From an uncultured Mollicutes bacterium (lineage in GTDB: Bacteria; Bacillota_I; Bacilli_A; Acholeplasmatales; Anaeroplasmataceae), in the NCBI GenBank assembly GCA_937905855.1, contig CALCWU010000139.1, forward strand, positions 1 through 14,895: a stretch of DNA of 14,895 bases, given 5' to 3'. The translations under genes and the position numbers were made by a program. Of the stretch, positions 8,369 to 14,604 are shown in pieces. Positions within the stretch are counted from its first letter, which is position 1. Each line of letters begins with the position of its first letter. Under the pieces are notes generated by a model, which saw only the letters and a list, made by a program, of their open reading frames with translations, ran no database searches and was not told the DNA's origin.

Positions 8369-8398
8369 GATTTCATCTCCAATACTATCTTATATTAA

Positions 8399-8427
8399 AT
8401 TATATAACAAAAAGTTAAAAAATTCAA
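8399..8427 (-). promoter_or_regulatory. Sigma-A-type promoter for the ATPase/TOPRIM-like operon
   Basis: On the minus strand TTGAAT (8427-8422) and TATAAT (8404-8399) are separated by 17 bases. The predicted start lies about 24 bases before the ATPase ATG, leaving a short leader with the ribosome binding site. The 190 bases between this and the divergent queT promoter are AT-rich with no gene; a GTTAA-N5-TTAAC dyad lies near 8446-8460. Confidence 0.7.
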
Positions 8428-8594
8428 ATGATATTATTTGATTTTGTTAATTTTTTTAACGTTTTTAAAATGATTAACCTATATTTTGAGCAAATCTTGA
8501 TTTTAAGTAGCAATATTATTATATGATAATAAATAAAAGAATATTAATAAATATATCTTAATTTATTTTTAAAGCTAATAATTGAAAAAAGCTC

Positions 8595-8623
8595 TTGATT
8601 AATTTTGAATAATGGATTATAAT
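8595..8623 (+). promoter_or_regulatory. Sigma-A-type promoter of the riboswitch-controlled queT gene
   Basis: TTGATT (8595-8600) and TATAAT (8618-8623) are spaced by 17 bases. Transcription would begin near 8630, about 13 bases before the preQ1 aptamer, which fits the usual short lead into this riboswitch. Confidence 0.75.
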
Positions 8624-8642
8624 TTCAATGTCAATTTTTATA

Positions 8643-8683
8643 AGACAGTTCGTAACCATCCTGTCTATAAACAAAACTAGGGA
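8643..8683 (+). ncRNA. preQ1-I riboswitch aptamer
   Basis: The P1 stem is AGACAG (8643-8648) with CTGTCT (8661-8666), closing a 12-nt loop that contains the conserved ACC. An A-rich tail ATAAACAAAACTA and then GGGA follow; the GG is positioned to pair with CC of the loop in the H-type pseudoknot. This matches the small class I preQ1 aptamer of Firmicutes. It lies directly before a QueT-family transporter, a known preQ1 regulon member, and a terminator follows it. The RNA should sense the queuosine precursor preQ1 and lower expression when it is abundant. Confidence 0.9.
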
Positions 8684-8697
8684 ATGACAAAGATTTT

Positions 8698-8730
8698 AAA
8701 GAGGTTACTATAAGTGTATCCTCTTTTTTT
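8698..8730 (+). terminator. Expression platform terminator of the preQ1 riboswitch
   Basis: AAAGAGG (8698-8704) pairs with CCTCTTT (8720-8726) and a T run continues to 8730. It lies 14 bases after the aptamer and just before the queT ribosome binding site, so ligand binding most likely promotes termination here. Confidence 0.8.
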
Positions 8731-8747
8731 GTTTGAAAGGAGAAATA

Positions 8748-9650
8748 ATGAAAAAAATTAATATAAAGTTTATAGCAGAATCTGCTATTATTGCAGCATT
8801 ATATGCTGTGTTAACATGGTTATTTGCTCCAATAAGCTATGGCTCAGTTCAATTTAGAATTTCTGAGGTATTAGTACTTTTAGTAGTATTTAATCCTAAA
8901 TATGCCTTTGCCTTAATTATTGGATGCTTTGTTTCTAATATTACATCAACACTTGGCTGGGATGGTATGCTATTTGGAACCTTGGCAACTACACTTGCAA
9001 TTATTCCTATGTGCTTTATAAAGAAGATGCCTATTGCAGCTATTTTCCCAGTTATTAGTAATGCAATTATTGTATCTATTGAATTAGGCCTTGCCTTTGA
9101 TCTATGGGGAGTTGCTTTCTTATATGATATTTTAACTGTAGGCTTAGGAGAATTAGTTGTTTTATATGCTCTTGGTATTCCTTTAATGTATGCTTTAGCT
9201 AAAAATAAAGCAGTAGTAGAAATAATGGAGCTTGATGTATCACACGTAGGTAATTATTCATTTATTACCTTAAATAATATGGTTGGTATTGCTCTTGGTG
9301 TTTTAGGAATTATTTTATTTATTGCTTATCCATTTTATAGTGAAATAGTAGATGAGGAAGCTGTTACCTATTCAGCAATGGCAATTATTAAAAATAATCC
9401 TTATACCTGTATTTTTGCTATAGCATCATTGGCTTATGGGTTAATGATTTTTATTAAAAATAAATGGGTTAAACTTACAGGTATGCTTGTTTCAACAATT
9501 TTGATTATTGTTGTCTATATTTTAACTGGCGTTAATAATAACGAGTGCTTATCATATGGTTATTATTATGGCTACATCTTATTTATTCTATTATTAATAT
9601 TTACAGCAATAGTATTAACAATAAAGAATGAAAAAGTAGAAGAAGCATAA
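8748..9650 (+). CDS. queT: QueT-family queuosine precursor transporter with C-terminal membrane extension (300 aa)
   Basis: It imports a queuosine precursor (preQ1 or preQ0), as the S component of an ECF-type transporter. The first ~160 residues form a full QueT domain: several membrane helices and the family's SYGSVQFRISE segment near residues 30-40. QueT proteins are usually about 160-170 aa. Here roughly 135 further residues follow, with about four hydrophobic helices and a short acidic tail, not part of the known domain. The ATG at 8748 has AAAGGAG 7 nt upstream; an in-frame TTG at 8733 lies inside that signal and is not used. The upstream preQ1-I riboswitch supports the substrate. Function of the extension is unknown. 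Confidence 0.88.
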   Translation: MKKINIKFIAESAIIAALYAVLTWLFAPISYGSVQFRISEVLVLLVVFNPKYAFALIIGCFVSNITSTLGWDGMLFGTLATTLAIIPMCFIKKMPIAAIFPVISNAIIVSIELGLAFDLWGVAFLYDILTVGLGELVVLYALGIPLMYALAKNKAVVEIMELDVSHVGNYSFITLNNMVGIALGVLGIILFIAYPFYSEIVDEEAVTYSAMAIIKNNPYTCIFAIASLAYGLMIFIKNKWVKLTGMLVSTILIIVVYILTGVNNNECLSYGYYYGYILFILLLIFTAIVLTIKNEKVEEA

Positions 9651-9660
9651 TATAAGAACA

Positions 9661-9696
9661 AAAGAGTACTAGATTAAAATTTCTAGTACTTTTTTT
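9661..9696 (+). terminator. Terminator after queT
   Basis: AGTACTAGA (9665-9673) pairs perfectly with TCTAGTACT (9682-9690), and a run of seven T follows (9690-9696). The right arm also contains the stop codon of the ogt remnant on the opposite strand; with AAAA on its left flank it may act in both directions. Confidence 0.85.
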
Positions 9697-9850
9697 GTGC
9701 AAACTTAATATTTTCATTCTCCAAAAGAGCAATTTTATTATTTATTCCTCCACTATAGCCTGTTAAACTATTATTTGCTCCTAAAACACGATGATAGAGA
9801 AAATGGGATTTAGCGCTAACACGCATCAGATACTGAAACAAAAACTTGGA
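9683..9850 (-). pseudogene. ogt: Remnant of O6-methylguanine-DNA methyltransferase (C-terminal end only)
   Basis: The minus strand encodes YHRVLGANNSLTGYSGG followed by INNKIALLE. This matches the C-terminal signature of MGMT/Ogt repair proteins (PCHRV-GANG-LTGYAGG--RK--LL). Only about 47 residues from an ATG at 9826 remain, or 55 in the open frame; a stop at 9851-9853 cuts it upstream. The suicide acceptor Cys of PCHRV is replaced (LYHRV), and the N-terminal domain and DNA-binding helix are missing. The protein could not repair alkylated DNA. It is best read as a decayed gene end; its old stop codon is still within the shared terminator hairpin. Confidence 0.75.
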
Positions 9851-9879
9851 TTAATAGTTTAAATTTATAATAAAATGCT

Positions 9880-9910
9880 TAAAATTGTTCAATGCTACTG
9901 AACAATTTTA
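9880..9910. repeat. Perfect 12-bp inverted repeat in the intergenic region
   Basis: TAAAATTGTTCA (9880-9891) and TGAACAATTTTA (9899-9910) are exact complements around a 7-nt spacer. No coding frame surrounds it. It could be an old terminator of the ogt side or a regulatory dyad for yccF. The rest of 9851-10033 shows no gene; a smaller palindrome TTGTTT-ACT-AAACAA lies at 9960-9974. Confidence 0.6.
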
Positions 9911-10033
9911 CTAAAATTATAAAAAGTGTTCACTATAACAAAACGATTTTACTTGATTTTTGTTTACTAAACAAGTTCATTTAGATACAATAATTTTCTA
10001 TTGATTAATTATTTATAAAAATGCAATTTTTTG

Positions 10034-10062
10034 TTGAAAAACAAATATTGCTAATATATAAT
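10034..10062 (+). promoter_or_regulatory. Sigma-A-type promoter of yccF
   Basis: TTGAAA (10034-10039) and TATAAT (10057-10062) are spaced by 17 bases, about 25 bases before the ribosome binding site of the next gene. Confidence 0.7.
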
Positions 10063-10093
10063 TAAATTATTATTAGGAAAGGAGAAGGTTCTT

Positions 10094-10447
10094 ATGAAAA
10101 CAATTGGTAATATTATTTGGTTTGTATTTTGTGGCTTGCTTGGATTTTTTTCTTATGTATGCTTAGGTTTACTATGGTGCATAACAATAATTGGTATTCC
10201 CTTTGGTAAACAATGCTTTAAGATTGCAAATTTGATTTTGTGGCCTTTTGGTAAAGATGTTAAGACTGATTTTGACAAGCATCCAATTGCTAATGTTATT
10301 TGGATAATTTTTGGTGGACTTGAGATTGCTATTGGTTATTTGCTTGTTGGATTATTCTTATGTATAACAATAATCGGAATACCTTTTGGTAAACAATGCT
10401 TTAAGCTCGCTAAGCTTTCATTAATTCCATTTGGTGCAAGCTTTTAA
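10094..10447 (+). CDS. yccF: YccF-family inner membrane protein (117 aa)
   Basis: This is a small membrane protein made of two copies of the YccF domain. The heptad-rich motif CITIIGIPFGKQCFK occurs twice, at residues 29-43 and 90-104, each after a hydrophobic helix and before a WPFG or IPFG segment. Length fits the family. AAAGGAG (10078-10084) lies 9 nt before the ATG. It forms a single-gene unit with its own promoter and terminator. The molecular role of YccF proteins is not established. Confidence 0.9.
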   Translation: MKTIGNIIWFVFCGLLGFFSYVCLGLLWCITIIGIPFGKQCFKIANLILWPFGKDVKTDFDKHPIANVIWIIFGGLEIAIGYLLVGLFLCITIIGIPFGKQCFKLAKLSLIPFGASF

Positions 10448-10452
10448 AAAAA

Positions 10453-10475
10453 GGACACGTTATGTGTCCAATTTT
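10453..10475 (+). terminator. Terminator between yccF and the resolvase remnant
   Basis: GGACAC (10453-10458) pairs with GTGTCC (10464-10469) around a 5-nt loop; AATTTTT follows on the plus side and seven A residues precede it, so it can act in both directions. The stop codon of the resolvase remnant (10462-10460) is inside the loop. Confidence 0.8.
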
Positions 10476-10927
10476 TCTTTGTAGTAAAATTTATAATATT
10501 TATAATATTTATAGAATGTTCCTCTACTAAGCTTTGTTTTATCTAAAGCTTCAGTAAGGGAGCATTCTTTTTTATTATATTCTTCGAAAACCGCAATATA
10601 TTCGTTTGATATGCTTATGGCAGGTCTTCCAAATTTTATTCCGTTTTTTTGAGCTAATAATATTCCTTCCCTTTGTCGCTCTTTAATATTATTTCTTTCA
10701 TTTTCAGCAACAAATGAAAGAATTTGCAGCACTATATCTGATATAAATCTACCTATCAAACCATTAGCATTATTTCTTGTATCTAATAGTTTCATATCTA
10801 AAACTACTATATCACATTTAATAATTTTAGTTAAATACGCCCATTCAGATATAATCATTTCATAATTTCTACCGAGCCTATCAATAGATTTTATAACTAA
10901 TACGTCTCCTGATTTTATTTTCTTTTT
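10460..10927 (-). pseudogene. Truncated small serine resolvase/recombinase, N-terminus missing
   Basis: Without its start this gene still reads KSGDVLVIKSIDRLGRNYE (10914-10859), then WAYLTK, VVLDMKLLDTR, the long helix around AENERNNIKERQREGI, the hinge GIKFGRPA and a C-terminal helix-turn-helix. All are typical of Tn552/Bin-type resolvases of about 190-200 aa. The first 45-50 residues, with the Y-x-R-V-S segment carrying the catalytic Ser, are absent. Homology stops near 10925, where the head-to-head ATPase remnant begins. An ATG at 10858 exists but has no meaning as a start. The tail is Tyr/Lys-rich owing to a 9-bp tandem repeat. It cannot catalyse recombination. Confidence 0.8.
10490..10514. 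repeat. 9-bp tandem repeat, 2.8 copies
   Basis: The unit TTTATAATA starts at 10490, 10499 and 10508 (last copy incomplete). The period is three codons in the resolvase frame and encodes its Tyr-Lys-Tyr tail. Confidence 0.7.
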
Positions 10928-11979
10928 TGTTAGAGGATGATTTTACTATAGAATCAGCACTTGCTAGAGCTATTAATAAATATAAAAATAATTCAATGAT
11001 GAAACTTTTTGTTTCAGGTAGCTATATCACACTAATGACTAAAATGATTGAATATGGTTCACATTCCTTTGGAAGATTTAATCATATCTTATTAGTTAGA
11101 CCATTTGATTATTATATATCTTCATTGTTTTATGAAAATTATTCATTAGAGGATAAAATAAAAATGTACTCGGTATTTGGTGGTATGCCCTATTTTAATT
11201 CTTTGATTAATTCTAATTTAAGTGCTGAGGATAATATTATTAATTTGATAGTTAAGCAAGATTCAATACTTGAACATGAAATTAACGAAATGATATTGAT
11301 GGAAACAAATAAAATTAATTTGTTAAATGACCTAATATCAATTATTGGCTCTGGAGTTACTAAATATAAAGATATTGCAACAAGAATGAATCAATTTAAT
11401 GGTTCAAGACCAGATTATTTACTTAATAAGCTAATCGATATGGATATATTAAGAAAGGTTTGTCCAATAAATGATAAGAATAATTCAAAAAGAATGTTTT
11501 ATCAATTTGAGGATAATCTAATTCATTTTTATTATAAGTATCTATTTAATAATCCTTATACTATAAATCGGAGAGATGCTAAATTTTTCTATGAAAATTT
11601 TATTAAGGCTGATTTTGAAGTTAATTATATTTCTATGAAATTTGAAATGATTTCTAAAGATTTTCTATTAAGATTGAATTTTAATAACAAACTTGAGAAT
11701 ATAGTGATGGATATAGGAACATATTTCTTTGATAAAACGAGAAACAAGATTAATCGTGAATTTGATGTTGTTACTAAAGATAAAATGGGATATATATCTT
11801 ATGAATGTAAATATACAAATTCACCAATTAGCTTAGATGTTATAGAGGAAGAAATAAGACAAACTAAAAATTTAAATATTAGATTCTATAAGCTTGACTT
11901 TATTTCTAAATCAGGATTTGAAAAAAATATCGATAAAGATAAATATAATTGTTATGAATTAAAGGATTTTTATTGTTAA
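10927..11979 (+). pseudogene. Truncated archaeal-type AAA ATPase with DUF234 C-terminus
   Basis: The sequence begins in the middle of a fold: LEDDFTIESALARA, then LFVSGSYITLM (sensor region) and GRFNHILLVRPFDYY, as in ATPase_2/DUF234 proteins of about 465 aa. A winged-helix segment (TKYKDIATRM to YLLNKLIDMDILRK) and the DUF234 end with REFDVV and YECKY follow, a spacing typical of a PD-(D/E)XK-like site. About 115 N-terminal residues with Walker A and Walker B are gone. The only start is TTG at 10927, with no ribosome binding site, at the exact point where the opposing resolvase is also cut. It probably is not expressed. The C-terminal part is undamaged, suggesting recent loss. Confidence 0.75.
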
Positions 11980-11989
11980 AAAGTGGCAA

Positions 11990-12014
11990 AAATTAGTTTA
12001 TTACTAACTTTTTT
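11990..12014 (+). terminator. Weak hairpin plus T run after the ATPase remnant
   Basis: TTAGT (11993-11997) pairs with ACTAA (12003-12007) and flanking A/T pairs extend it past one mismatch; six T follow (12009-12014). The stem is short. The same bases form an imperfect third copy of the GTTAG/CTAAC dyad found before the regulator gene, so its role is ambiguous. Confidence 0.35.
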
Positions 12015-12016
12015 GA

Positions 12017-12044
12017 TTGACTTTTATGTTTAATATTATATAAT
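12017..12044 (+). promoter_or_regulatory. Sigma-A-type promoter of the regulator-ygbA-ABC transporter operon
   Basis: TTGACT (12017-12022) and TATAAT (12039-12044) are spaced by 16 bases. The predicted start near 12051 leaves about 95 bases of leader that contain two operator-like dyads. Confidence 0.65.
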
Positions 12045-12074
12045 AAATATGGTTCTAATTTGAACTATATTTTT

Positions 12075-12130
12075 TAGTCATAAGTTAGTTATGACTAACA
12101 TTTTTTAAATATAAGTTAGCGTTGACTAAC
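12075..12130 (+). promoter_or_regulatory. Two operator-like GTTAG...CTAAC dyads, 31 bp apart
   Basis: GTTAGTTATGACTAAC (12084-12099) and GTTAGCGTTGACTAAC (12115-12130) share a 16-bp dyad with GTTAG and CTAAC arms. Their starts are 31 bp apart, close to three helical turns, so two dimers could bind the same face. The first also lies in a longer inverted repeat, TAGTCATAA (12075-12083) with TTATGACTA (12089-12097). The arms resemble the DtxR/IdeR box halves, though the spacer is longer. The second dyad ends just before the ribosome binding site of the regulator gene, so autoregulation is likely. Confidence 0.65.
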
Positions 12131-12144
12131 TTTTGGAGGTTTGT

Positions 12145-12522
12145 ATGAGTTCATCAGAATTAAGATATTTGATTGCGACGCAGGAGCTTGGAACAATTAA
12201 TTCAAGTGTTAAGCAAATGGCAATTGCTAGTAAGCTTAAGGTTAGTAAGGTTAGTGTTTATAATGCTATTGAAAGGCTAAAGGAAAAAGGGTATGTAATT
12301 AAGGACGAGCGTAATGTTATGCTAACTCCTCTAGGAATTAAGATATTAAATGAATATGAAACAATAATTAAATTTATTGAGGGACATTTTGTTGTTCATT
12401 GTAGTATACCTAAGGATATTGCTCATAATGACGCACTTGAGGCTACTTGCTCACTTTCAGATTTAACGAGAGAAAATATTTTGAAATTTATAGGAGGTAT
12501 GAATAATGAAGGACGAATTTAA
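12145..12522 (+). CDS. DtxR/MntR-like winged-helix transcriptional regulator (125 aa)
   Basis: A winged helix spans about residues 1-70: SSVKQMAIASKLKVSKVSVYNAIERLKEKGYV then LTPLGIKIL, the usual DtxR/MntR pattern. The dimerisation part has HCSIPKDIAHNDALEATCSLSD. The family's second metal site normally reads (A)C-x-x-E-H before VxSxE. Here that stretch is ALEATC, so Cys, Glu and His are not in the usual places, and the metal or ligand may differ. The ATG at 12145 has GGAGGT (12135-12140) at about 5 nt; an upstream in-frame TTG at 12133 falls in that signal and is rejected. It overlaps ygbA by 17 bases and leads the operon. It is likely a repressor acting on the dyads before it. Confidence 0.75.
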   Translation: MSSSELRYLIATQELGTINSSVKQMAIASKLKVSKVSVYNAIERLKEKGYVIKDERNVMLTPLGIKILNEYETIIKFIEGHFVVHCSIPKDIAHNDALEATCSLSDLTRENILKFIGGMNNEGRI

Positions 12523-12877
12523 GCATTGGCGTGATGAAAAAAAACTAATTCCTGTTATGATTTTAAAATATTGTAGGGGAAATCATAAGGCAAAAAGAAA
12601 AGAAGAGAAGGTTTTAAAAAAATGTTTATGTAGTGAATGTACTAAGCTAAATGAGTATGCTTTATTTAGACTTGAAAAATGTCCATTTAAGAAAAATAAA
12701 GGCTTTTGTTCATTTTGTAAGATTCATTGCTATATCCCGGAATATAAGACAAAAATTAAAGATGTTATGCGTTATGCAGGACCAAGAATGCTATTTAGTC
12801 ATCCTATATTTTCAATATCACATGTTGTACAAATGATTAAATATAAGAAAAAAATGAAGAAGGCGCAAAAAAAATGA
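12506..12877 (+). CDS. ygbA: YgbA/nitrous oxide-stimulated promoter family protein (123 aa)
   Basis: It is recognised from a series of Cys pairs and the family's C-terminal motif: ILKYCRGNH, CLCSEC, LEKCPF, CSFCKIHCYIPEY, then VMRYAGPRMLFSHP. The eight Cys and nearby His suggest an iron-sulfur or metal site. In enterobacteria the homolog is controlled by the NO-sensing repressor NsrR and linked to nitrosative stress; its precise activity is not known. AGGAGG (12492-12497) lies 8 nt before the ATG. The end overlaps the ABC transporter gene as ATGA. Placement between a DtxR-like regulator and a CydDC-like exporter supports a role in metal, thiol or NO stress. Confidence 0.85.
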   Translation: MKDEFKHWRDEKKLIPVMILKYCRGNHKAKRKEEKVLKKCLCSECTKLNEYALFRLEKCPFKKNKGFCSFCKIHCYIPEYKTKIKDVMRYAGPRMLFSHPIFSISHVVQMIKYKKKMKKAQKK

Positions 12878-14604
12878 TAGATAAGGAATTATTTAAATTA
12901 ATTTGCTCTAATAAAAAATATATTTTTATTACGGTATTACTTAATGTAATTAGCTTAATTAGCAATATATTAATTACGGCAAGTATTTGCTATGCCATTT
13001 ATTTATTAACTAATAATAGTAGCTTAATTAAATATCTTTATCCTCTTGCAGGAGCTATATTAGGTATTGTTATAAGATACATATCTACAAGATTAATTGG
13101 GGATGTTAAGGATAAGCTTGGAAGAAAGATTAAATATGATTTAAGAGAAAAATTATATAATAAAATTATTGAATTAGGATTTGCTGATATAGCTGGTATC
13201 GGTAATGCTGGTTTAACAGAGGTTGCTATTGAGGGAGTTGAACAGCTTGATTTATATTTTTCATCATATATACCTCAATTTTTCTTTGCAATGCTAGCCC
13301 CAGTTATTTTGTTTTTAATTTGTGTTTGGATTAATTATAAAACAGCACTTGTTTTAATATGCTGTGTACCACTTATTCCTATATCTATTGTAGCTGTTAG
13401 TAAATATGCTAAAAAAATATTTGCTAAATATTGGGGCAAATATATATCAATGGGTGATACATTCTTAGATAGTGTTTTAGGCTTAAAGGAATTAAAGATT
13501 TTTGATGCTGATGCAATGCAGCATAAAAAAATTAATGCTAGTGCTGAGGAATTTAGAAAGATTACAATGAAGGTTTTAGTTATGCAGCTTGCTAGTACAA
13601 CAATTATGGATTTAGTTGCTTATGGTGGAGCAGGGGTTGGTGTTGCTGTTACCCTACTAAGTGTTAAAAATGGTAGTTTAATGCCAATTTATGGCTTATT
13701 CTTATCTCTTGTAGCGGTTGATTTTTTCTTACCACTTCGTGCCTTTGGTTCAGCCTTTCATGTTGCTATGAATGGTGCAAGTGCTGGAAGAAAAATTAAT
13801 TCAATACTTAATATGCCAAATCCAACCTGGGGAAATGATAAGCTTGATGATTTAAATATTAAGCTTAATAATGTTTATTTTAGCTATGATGGCAAAAGAG
13901 ATGTTTTAAAGAATATCAATATGGAATTTAAAAACAATAGCTTAACAGCAATTGTTGGTAAAAGTGGTTGTGGAAAATCAACAGTAGTTAATATGCTTAT
14001 AGGTGCTCTAAGACCTCACGATGGCAATATATTAGTAGGTGATAAACCTTTATATAATTTAGAGCGTAAAGGCTGGTATGAGCATTTAGCTGTTGTAAGC
14101 TATAATACTTATATTTTTAATGAAAGTGTAAGGGATAATTTTAAGCTTGCAAAAAATGCTGTAACTGATGAAGAAATTTATGAAGCATTAGAAATGGTTA
14201 ATTTAAAGAGCTTTATAGTTCAAAATGGGGGACTTGAAAAGGTTATTGCTGAGGGAGCAAGTAATATATCTGGTGGTGAACGCCAAAGACTTGCTTTAGC
14301 AATTGCTATAGTTGCTAAAAAAGATATTTATGTTTTTGATGAGGCAACTAGTAATATAGATATTGATAGTGAAGCTATTATTATGGAAAACATAAAGAAG
14401 CTTTCATTAAGTAAAAATGTTATTGTTATTTCTCATAGATTACAAAATGTAATTGATGCTGATAATATTTATTATATGGAGGATGGCGTAATTTTAGAAA
14501 GTGGTAGCCACAAAAAGTTAATTGAAAATAAAAAGGGCTATGCTAATTTATATAATACCCAGCATGAATTAGAGCTTGGATATATGGAGGTAGAACATGA
14601 GTAA
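12874..14604 (+). CDS. CydD/CydC-like ABC half-transporter, permease fused to ATPase (576 aa)
   Basis: The N-terminal half (about 1-310) holds six membrane helices of the type 1 ABC exporter fold with the ISTRLIGD segment. The ATPase half has Walker A GKSGCGKS (362-369), signature SGGERQ (466-471), Walker B FDEATS (Asp489, Glu490), D-loop SNID and switch His521. The Q-loop Gln is replaced by Tyr410 (VSYNTYIF). The next gene begins another half-transporter overlapping by 8 bases, so a heterodimer is expected. CydDC-type exporters move cysteine or glutathione outward (or bind haem); the substrate here is inferred. The ATG overlaps the ygbA stop and depends on coupling, as only a weak AAGG is found upstream. 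Confidence 0.8.
   Translation: MIDKELFKLICSNKKYIFITVLLNVISLISNILITASICYAIYLLTNNSSLIKYLYPLAGAILGIVIRYISTRLIGDVKDKLGRKIKYDLREKLYNKIIELGFADIAGIGNAGLTEVAIEGVEQLDLYFSSYIPQFFFAMLAPVILFLICVWINYKTALVLICCVPLIPISIVAVSKYAKKIFAKYWGKYISMGDTFLDSVLGLKELKIFDADAMQHKKINASAEEFRKITMKVLVMQLASTTIMDLVAYGGAGVGVAVTLLSVKNGSLMPIYGLFLSLVAVDFFLPLRAFGSAFHVAMNGASAGRKINSILNMPNPTWGNDKLDDLNIKLNNVYFSYDGKRDVLKNINMEFKNNSLTAIVGKSGCGKSTVVNMLIGALRPHDGNILVGDKPLYNLERKGWYEHLAVVSYNTYIFNESVRDNFKLAKNAVTDEEIYEALEMVNLKSFIVQNGGLEKVIAEGASNISGGERQRLALAIAIVAKKDIYVFDEATSNIDIDSEAIIMENIKKLSLSKNVIVISHRLQNVIDADNIYYMEDGVILESGSHKKLIENKKGYANLYNTQHELELGYMEVEHE

Noticed and set aside
10490..10514. Tandem repeat as an attachment site or array
   Set aside because: Only 2.8 copies of a 9-bp AT-only unit, in frame within the resolvase tail; it fits replication slippage.
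12651..12836. 61-codon frame inside ygbA
   Set aside because: It overlaps the Cys-rich YgbA frame whose family motifs are clear and shows no signal of its own.
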